18,103 nt of DNA from an uncultured Litorilinea sp. (GTDB lineage Bacteria > Chloroflexota > Anaerolineae > Caldilineales > Caldilineaceae), in contig CAMPHP010000004.1 in the NCBI GenBank assembly GCA_946885925.1, positions 1-18,103 on the forward strand. The letters are read 5' to 3'. Below, piece by piece: positions 14,753-18,103 of the stretch. Under the pieces are notes generated by a model. That model did not search any database and was not told where the DNA came from. It saw only the letters and a list, made by a program, of their open reading frames with translations. The translations under genes were made by a program, and so were the position numbers. Numbering within the stretch: position 1 is the first letter of the stretch; every line of letters begins with the position of its first letter.

Positions 14753-15835
14753 CTAGTGCGTGTAAACCATCTTCTCAAACATTGACGGATCATACTCAGC
14801 AAGCGGAAAGCGAGGAATCACACCTTGATTCACGATATTTTCCGGGTTCGGCCAATGCCCGCTGAGGATAGAAACCACATTTTCAACACCGCCGCGCCCT
14901 ACATCTTCTTTGGCCTGTATTGACATGCCTGCCGCATGAGGCGTTAGGACTACATTATCTAGCTCCAAGAAGGGATGGTTGGGCGGTCTTTCTTCCTGGA
15001 CAAAGACATCAATATGTTCGTAGGTGTCGATGCCTGCGCCCGCAATAACCCGATCCTGTAACAATTTTACCAAGGCCATCTCATCCACAATTGCCCCGCG
15101 CGAGGTGTTGATAAGTCTGGCAGTTGGCTTCATCTTGCGTAAAGCTGCCTCGTCGAGAAGATGGTAGGTCTGCTTATTCAGCGGTAGATGCAGCGATACA
15201 TAGTCGGACTCGCGCAGCACCGTGTCGAAGTCTACCATCTTGACGCCTAATGCGTCTGCTTCGGCAGTGGATGCATTCTTGTTATTGCGTGTGGCGATGA
15301 CCTTCATGCCAAAGCCGCGTGCACGTGCTGCTGTCTCGCGCGCTGAATTGCCAAAACCAATCAGGCCCAGTGTGAGCGTTGACATACGGCGGGTTGCGCC
15401 GGATTGTCGTTTTGCCTGGTTCCACGTGCCGCAGCGCATGGACTCCATCATCTGGGGCAACTTGCGTTCAAGGGCCAATATAAGCATCATCGTATGATCG
15501 GCCTGCTCTTGGACGCAAAAGTAGGGCACGTTGGTGACAAGAATTCCTCGTTTAGTTGCCGTGGCGACATCAATTTTGTCCGTACCCGTGCCGAGCCGAG
15601 AGATGACTTTGCAGCGGTTCAAGCTCTCGATGACAGGTGTTGGCAGATTGACCGACACGGCAAAGAGCGCATCGCAATCTTGCACATACGGGATGATCTC
15701 CTCCGGTGTGTATGGCTCACAAAAGACCGGCTTCAGATTATATTGCTCGTATAGCGAAAACTCATAGTCGTTTGGATGTAAGGTCGCGTTTAGACGTATG
15801 ACACGCGCATCAGACAGATGACTCCAATCCCGCAT
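14753..15835 (-). CDS. D-isomer-specific 2-hydroxyacid dehydrogenase, diverged paralogue
   Basis: A 360-residue protein, longer than its neighbour at 12943-13920. The NAD loop reads LIGFGNSARE (158-167): the last Gly of the usual GxGxxG is Ala165, an accepted variant. Arg246 (NTSRGAIVD) and His300 (TPHAAGMS) match two catalytic residues. The Glu region differs: AGAGIDTYEHIDVFVQEERP (265-284) carries an insertion, and Glu281 or Glu282 probably fills the catalytic place. Sequence outside the motifs is well separated from the second paralogue, so they probably use different acids. It starts 5 bases after the permease stop, with AAGGAT inside the permease end, and its coupling to ABC genes suggests that it oxidises or reduces an imported acid. 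Confidence 0.9.
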   Translation of the reverse strand: MRDWSHLSDARVIRLNATLHPNDYEFSLYEQYNLKPVFCEPYTPEEIIPYVQDCDALFAVSVNLPTPVIESLNRCKVISRLGTGTDKIDVATATKRGILVTNVPYFCVQEQADHTMMLILALERKLPQMMESMRCGTWNQAKRQSGATRRMSTLTLGLIGFGNSARETAARARGFGMKVIATRNNKNASTAEADALGVKMVDFDTVLRESDYVSLHLPLNKQTYHLLDEAALRKMKPTARLINTSRGAIVDEMALVKLLQDRVIAGAGIDTYEHIDVFVQEERPPNHPFLELDNVVLTPHAAGMSIQAKEDVGRGGVENVVSILSGHWPNPENIVNQGVIPRFPLAEYDPSMFEKMVYTH

Positions 15836-15840
15836 GATCC

Positions 15841-16692
15841 TTATCCCTTCACCGCGCCGGAGGTCAACCCGGCTACATAGTGATCCATAAAATAGAAATA
15901 GACCAACATCACTGGAATTGATCCCAGTGTGGCACCTGCCATAAGAGGACCCCAGTTAAAGAAATCGCGCTGCGCCAAGTTGTTGATCAATCCAACCGGC
16001 AGCGTTTTGCTGGCTTCACCCCCTACATAGGCGAGGGCGTAGAGTAATTCATTCCAAGAAAGCGTGAACGCAAAGATTCCTGCCGTTAACACCCCCGGTA
16101 CTGCCATTGGCAGCGTGATGCGAATCGCCGCGCCTAAACGGCTACAGCCATCGATCATGGCACATTCTTCCGGTTCAACGGGAATCGTGCGGAAGAAGCC
16201 GGTCAGAAGCCAGGTGCAAAAGGGAATGAGAAAAGTAGGGTAAACGAGAATCAACGCACCTAATTCGCCAAGCAAACCTATCTGAACCAGCACCTGGGCC
16301 AGCGGGATAAACATCACGGTTCTAGGAACCAGGTAGGTGATGAAGATGATCAGGCCCATTGTCGCTACGCCGCGGAAGCGCAAGCGCGCAAGTGCATAAC
16401 CAGCGGCAATGGACACAGCGAGCGAAAAGAGCGTGGTGACAGCAGAGACGACAAGGCTGTTCACTGCCCATTGCCCAAATTCGACTTTTTCAAAGAGAAA
16501 TCTATAGTTGTCCAGCGTGGGGGCACTCACCCACAGTGGGCTTTGCGTATAGTCAAAGATTTCGCTCAAAGATTTGAACGAGGTCATGATCATCCAATAG
16601 AAAGGGAAGAGCAGGACGAACAGCACAAGCACCAGTGGCAGATAGGGTAGCAACAGCATTCCCAAAAAACGACGGAGCCGTGATTGTTTCAT
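15841..16692 (-). CDS. Carbohydrate ABC transporter permease, MalG-type
   Basis: A 283-residue inner-membrane permease of the binding-protein-dependent type, with about six hydrophobic helices. The EAA loop, which contacts the ATPase, reads EECAMIDGCSRLGAAIRITL (about 175-194). The C-terminus GLTSGAVKG is typical of MalG, UgpE and related permeases. The frame is open to a GTG at 16698, but that GTG overlaps the GAGAGG ribosome site; ATG 16692 lies 5 bases after it and is preferred. It pairs with the MalF-type permease upstream, from which it is separated by a 14-bp tandem repeat, and precedes a 2-hydroxyacid dehydrogenase by 5 bases. No ABC ATPase is present, so a shared ATPase encoded elsewhere is likely. 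Confidence 0.93.
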   Translation of the reverse strand: MKQSRLRRFLGMLLLPYLPLVLVLFVLLFPFYWMIMTSFKSLSEIFDYTQSPLWVSAPTLDNYRFLFEKVEFGQWAVNSLVVSAVTTLFSLAVSIAAGYALARLRFRGVATMGLIIFITYLVPRTVMFIPLAQVLVQIGLLGELGALILVYPTFLIPFCTWLLTGFFRTIPVEPEECAMIDGCSRLGAAIRITLPMAVPGVLTAGIFAFTLSWNELLYALAYVGGEASKTLPVGLINNLAQRDFFNWGPLMAGATLGSIPVMLVYFYFMDHYVAGLTSGAVKG

Positions 16693-16747
16693 AAGCACCT
16701 CTCAATCAATCTACAGCTAGGAAACTCGTGGTCTATAGCCTCAACTC

Positions 16748-16796
16748 ACTGTGATCATCTGACTGTGATCATCTCACTGTGATCATCTCACTGTGA
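16748..16796. repeat. Three and a half tandem 14-bp repeats between the two permease genes
   Basis: Units at 16748-16761, 16762-16775 and 16776-16789 read ACTGTGATCATCT(G/C), followed by a partial ACTGTGA (16790-16796). The last, partial unit contains the TGA stop of the MalF-type permease, read on the - strand. Each full unit holds the palindrome TGATCA and, across the junction, GTGA-N5-TCAC. It looks like slippage amplification, though a protein-binding array is possible. Confidence 0.85.
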
Positions 16797-17720
16797 GCGG
16801 CGTACCTCGAGCAGTGAAAATACGACCAATACCGCCAAGAAGGGCAGCATGGCGATTGAAATTGCCGAGCCGAGACCTAGCTGACCGAGGCCAAGGGCGT
16901 AGTCATAGCTCAAGAGACCAAAGACCATCGTGGCATCGCGCGGGCCGCCTTTGGTAAGCAGATAGGGCAATTCAAAGTCGGCAAGCGTGCTAATGGTAGA
17001 GATCAACACGACAATGATCACGACTGGAACAATCAACGGAAAGGCGATGCGCCAGAAGCGCTGCCAAGCGTTGGCCCCATCGATCTTCGCAGCCTCATGT
17101 AACTCCTCCGGCACAGTTTGTAGTGCCGCGAGGAAGGTGATGGCAAAGAAAGGTACACCGCGCCAAACATTGAGGAAGATGAGCGAACTCATGGCCCAGG
17201 CCGAATCGACCAGGAATGGCAGATTGTTTGTAATGAGTCCCCACCGCTTTAACATAATGTTGATGATGCTATTGGCGGGGTCTAACATCCACCACCAGGC
17301 GAGGGTGCTAAAGACGGTTGGGATGATCCAGGGTAGCAGAATGAGTGCCGTGGCAAGGCGCTTTCCCACAAAGTCACGGTTAAGCAACTGCGCTAGCGCC
17401 AATCCTCCCGCAAATTTAAACACCAGTGCCCCGGCAGTATAGACCAGGGTGTTCTGTACTGTCAGCCAGAAGCGGGGGGAAGCGAATAACTTTGCGAAGT
17501 TTTCGAAGCCAACAAAAGTCGCTGGCGCGCCCAGCCGCTTTTCCGAGAGACTAAGCATGATCGCAATGACAAAAGGATAGCCAAGCATAAAGAGTAGGAA
17601 GAGCATTGCAGGGCTGATCAATAGGTAGCCAAGCGGCCCCTCACGGTTTAGCCATTGCCAACGCATGCGGGGAGCACTGTGTACTGCTGGCGAGGTGCGG
17701 GCAGGCGTCAATTTAACCAC
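16788..17720 (-). CDS. Carbohydrate ABC transporter permease, MalF/UgpA-type
   Basis: A 310-residue inner-membrane permease. The frame is open to 17774, but GGAGG followed by 5 bases and GTG at 17720 is a perfect ribosome site, and the extension lies inside an intergenic hairpin, so GTG is chosen. About six hydrophobic helices start with YLLISPAMLFLLFMLGYPFV (32-51). The EAA loop is EELHEAAKIDGANAWQRFWR (205-224). It follows the binding-protein gene by 111 bases and precedes the MalG-type permease; together they form a heterodimeric channel in the membrane. Its stop codon lies in the first of a set of 14-bp repeats. The substrate is a carbohydrate or similar polyol by family, not by any residue I can read. 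Confidence 0.92.
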   Translation of the reverse strand: MVKLTPARTSPAVHSAPRMRWQWLNREGPLGYLLISPAMLFLLFMLGYPFVIAIMLSLSEKRLGAPATFVGFENFAKLFASPRFWLTVQNTLVYTAGALVFKFAGGLALAQLLNRDFVGKRLATALILLPWIIPTVFSTLAWWWMLDPANSIINIMLKRWGLITNNLPFLVDSAWAMSSLIFLNVWRGVPFFAITFLAALQTVPEELHEAAKIDGANAWQRFWRIAFPLIVPVVIIVVLISTISTLADFELPYLLTKGGPRDATMVFGLLSYDYALGLGQLGLGSAISIAMLPFLAVLVVFSLLEVRRSQ

Positions 17721-17738
17721 AGATACCTCCAAGGGAGC

Positions 17739-17818
17739 GGGACACAAGTCAATAGGGCAACAAAGACTCTGCATAGACTTTGCCTGGAATCTGCGTTGCC
17801 CAGATTGCCCTGTGTCCC
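17739..17818 (-). terminator. Long imperfect hairpin between the binding-protein and permease genes
   Basis: Arm 17739-17761 and arm 17795-17818 are imperfect reverse complements, with ends GGGACACA and TGTGTCCC and inner ends GGGCAAC and GTTGCCC exact. Within the loop CAAAGACT and AGACTTTG form a second small stem. It starts 14 bases past the binding-protein stop on the - strand and precedes the permease ribosome site. Such a stem commonly gives more binding protein than permease by stopping transcription partly or protecting the 3' end. No T-run follows. Confidence 0.6.
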
Positions 17819-17831
17819 CTAAGTTTTGGCA

Positions 17832-18103
17832 CTAGCCAACTTGGTTTTGGATGTCAGCGATTGCTTGCAAGGTTGCGTCAAGCGCAGCTTCAGCATTGCC
17901 ATCGGTACAGGCAATGGAGAACATCTTGGGAATCAGCACTTGGGTTTGAATGGTTGAAGCCACTGGCGTTGGGGAGGGCAAGGCATACCCATTGAGACGG
18001 CCCACCGAACCGACTGTGCGAACCGCTTGCAGCTTGGGATCTTCGGGCCAGATCGGTTTGTCATCAAAGGCCGGGTTGGCAGGGATCAGATAGCCCTGGC
18101 CCA
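17832..18103 (-). CDS. ABC transporter substrate-binding protein, C-terminal end (partial, cut by window edge)
   Basis: An 89-residue C-terminal fragment, running off the right end. It reads GQGYLIPANPAFDD at its start, then LNGYALPSPTP, VLIPKMFSIACTDG and ends with ALDATLQAIADIQNQVG and TAG (17832-17834). A final amphipathic helix of this type (ALDxAxxxIxxI) is the usual end of family-1 sugar-binding proteins, and the gene directly precedes two permeases in operon order, which makes the assignment strong despite the lack of an N-terminus. It is separate from the complete binding protein at 157-1887 and shares no evident similarity in its tail. Confidence 0.75.
   Translation of the reverse strand, partial: GQGYLIPANPAFDDKPIWPEDPKLQAVRTVGSVGRLNGYALPSPTPVASTIQTQVLIPKMFSIACTDGNAEAALDATLQAIADIQNQVG

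Noticed and set aside
17721..17774. N-terminal extension of the MalF-type permease (with Cys-rich start).
   Set aside because: It falls in the intergenic hairpin, whereas GTG 17720 has an ideal GGAGG site.

Overview
The window reads as a stretch of bacterial chromosome of moderate-to-high GC, nearly all coding, devoted to uptake and oxidation of carbohydrate-type organic compounds. There is no rRNA, tRNA, CRISPR array, phage gene or transposase, and no gene-free stretch longer than about 300 bases. A Chloroflexota (Anaerolineae/Caldilineae-like) origin is my best guess. It rests on the very large Tat-type lipoprotein binding protein with an Ala/Pro/Gly linker, the abundance of sugar ABC and Gfo/Idh/MocA genes, and a GTCATTCCG...CGGAATGAC palindromic repeat of a kind I associate with such genomes. 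None of this is proof.

Layout, left to right. (A) 157-5969, + strand: a lipoprotein solute-binding protein, two tandem Gfo/Idh/MocA proteins (the first broken by an in-frame TAG), and a cytoplasmic neutral-ceramidase-like hydrolase. (B) A 20-bp perfect hairpin at 5993-6035 lies where this unit meets the next one. (C) 10615-6064, - strand: an NAD-dependent epimerase/dehydratase, then E1-alpha, E1-beta and E2 of a 2-oxo acid dehydrogenase complex. E1-alpha and E1-beta overlap by 8 bases, and the E2 start region is duplicated. (D) 10616-10742 is a divergent promoter region, followed by an M24 metallopeptidase on the + strand. (E) A palindromic MITE/REP-like repeat at 11931-12052 separates converging genes. 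(F) from beyond 18103 down to 12068, - strand: a second ABC importer (3' end of the binding-protein gene and two permeases), a D-2-hydroxyacid dehydrogenase, a GntR/FCD regulator, a second D-2-hydroxyacid dehydrogenase and a short-chain dehydrogenase whose catalytic Lys is replaced by Met.

How the parts could work together (inference): binding proteins capture sugars, sugar acids or related compounds. Gfo/Idh proteins, the epimerase, the SDR and the 2-hydroxyacid dehydrogenases carry out NAD-linked oxidation and rearrangement. The E1/E2 complex oxidatively decarboxylates a resulting 2-oxo acid to an acyl-CoA, and the FCD regulator probably responds to a carboxylate intermediate. No ABC ATPase and no E3 (dihydrolipoyl dehydrogenase) is present, so both must come from elsewhere. 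The substrate cannot be read from the sequence.

I see no clearly new biological system. The points worth checking are the amber-split Gfo/Idh gene, the duplicated E2 translation start, the YxxxM short-chain dehydrogenase, the ceramidase-like protein lacking the usual nucleophile, and a 14-bp tandem repeat at a permease stop codon.
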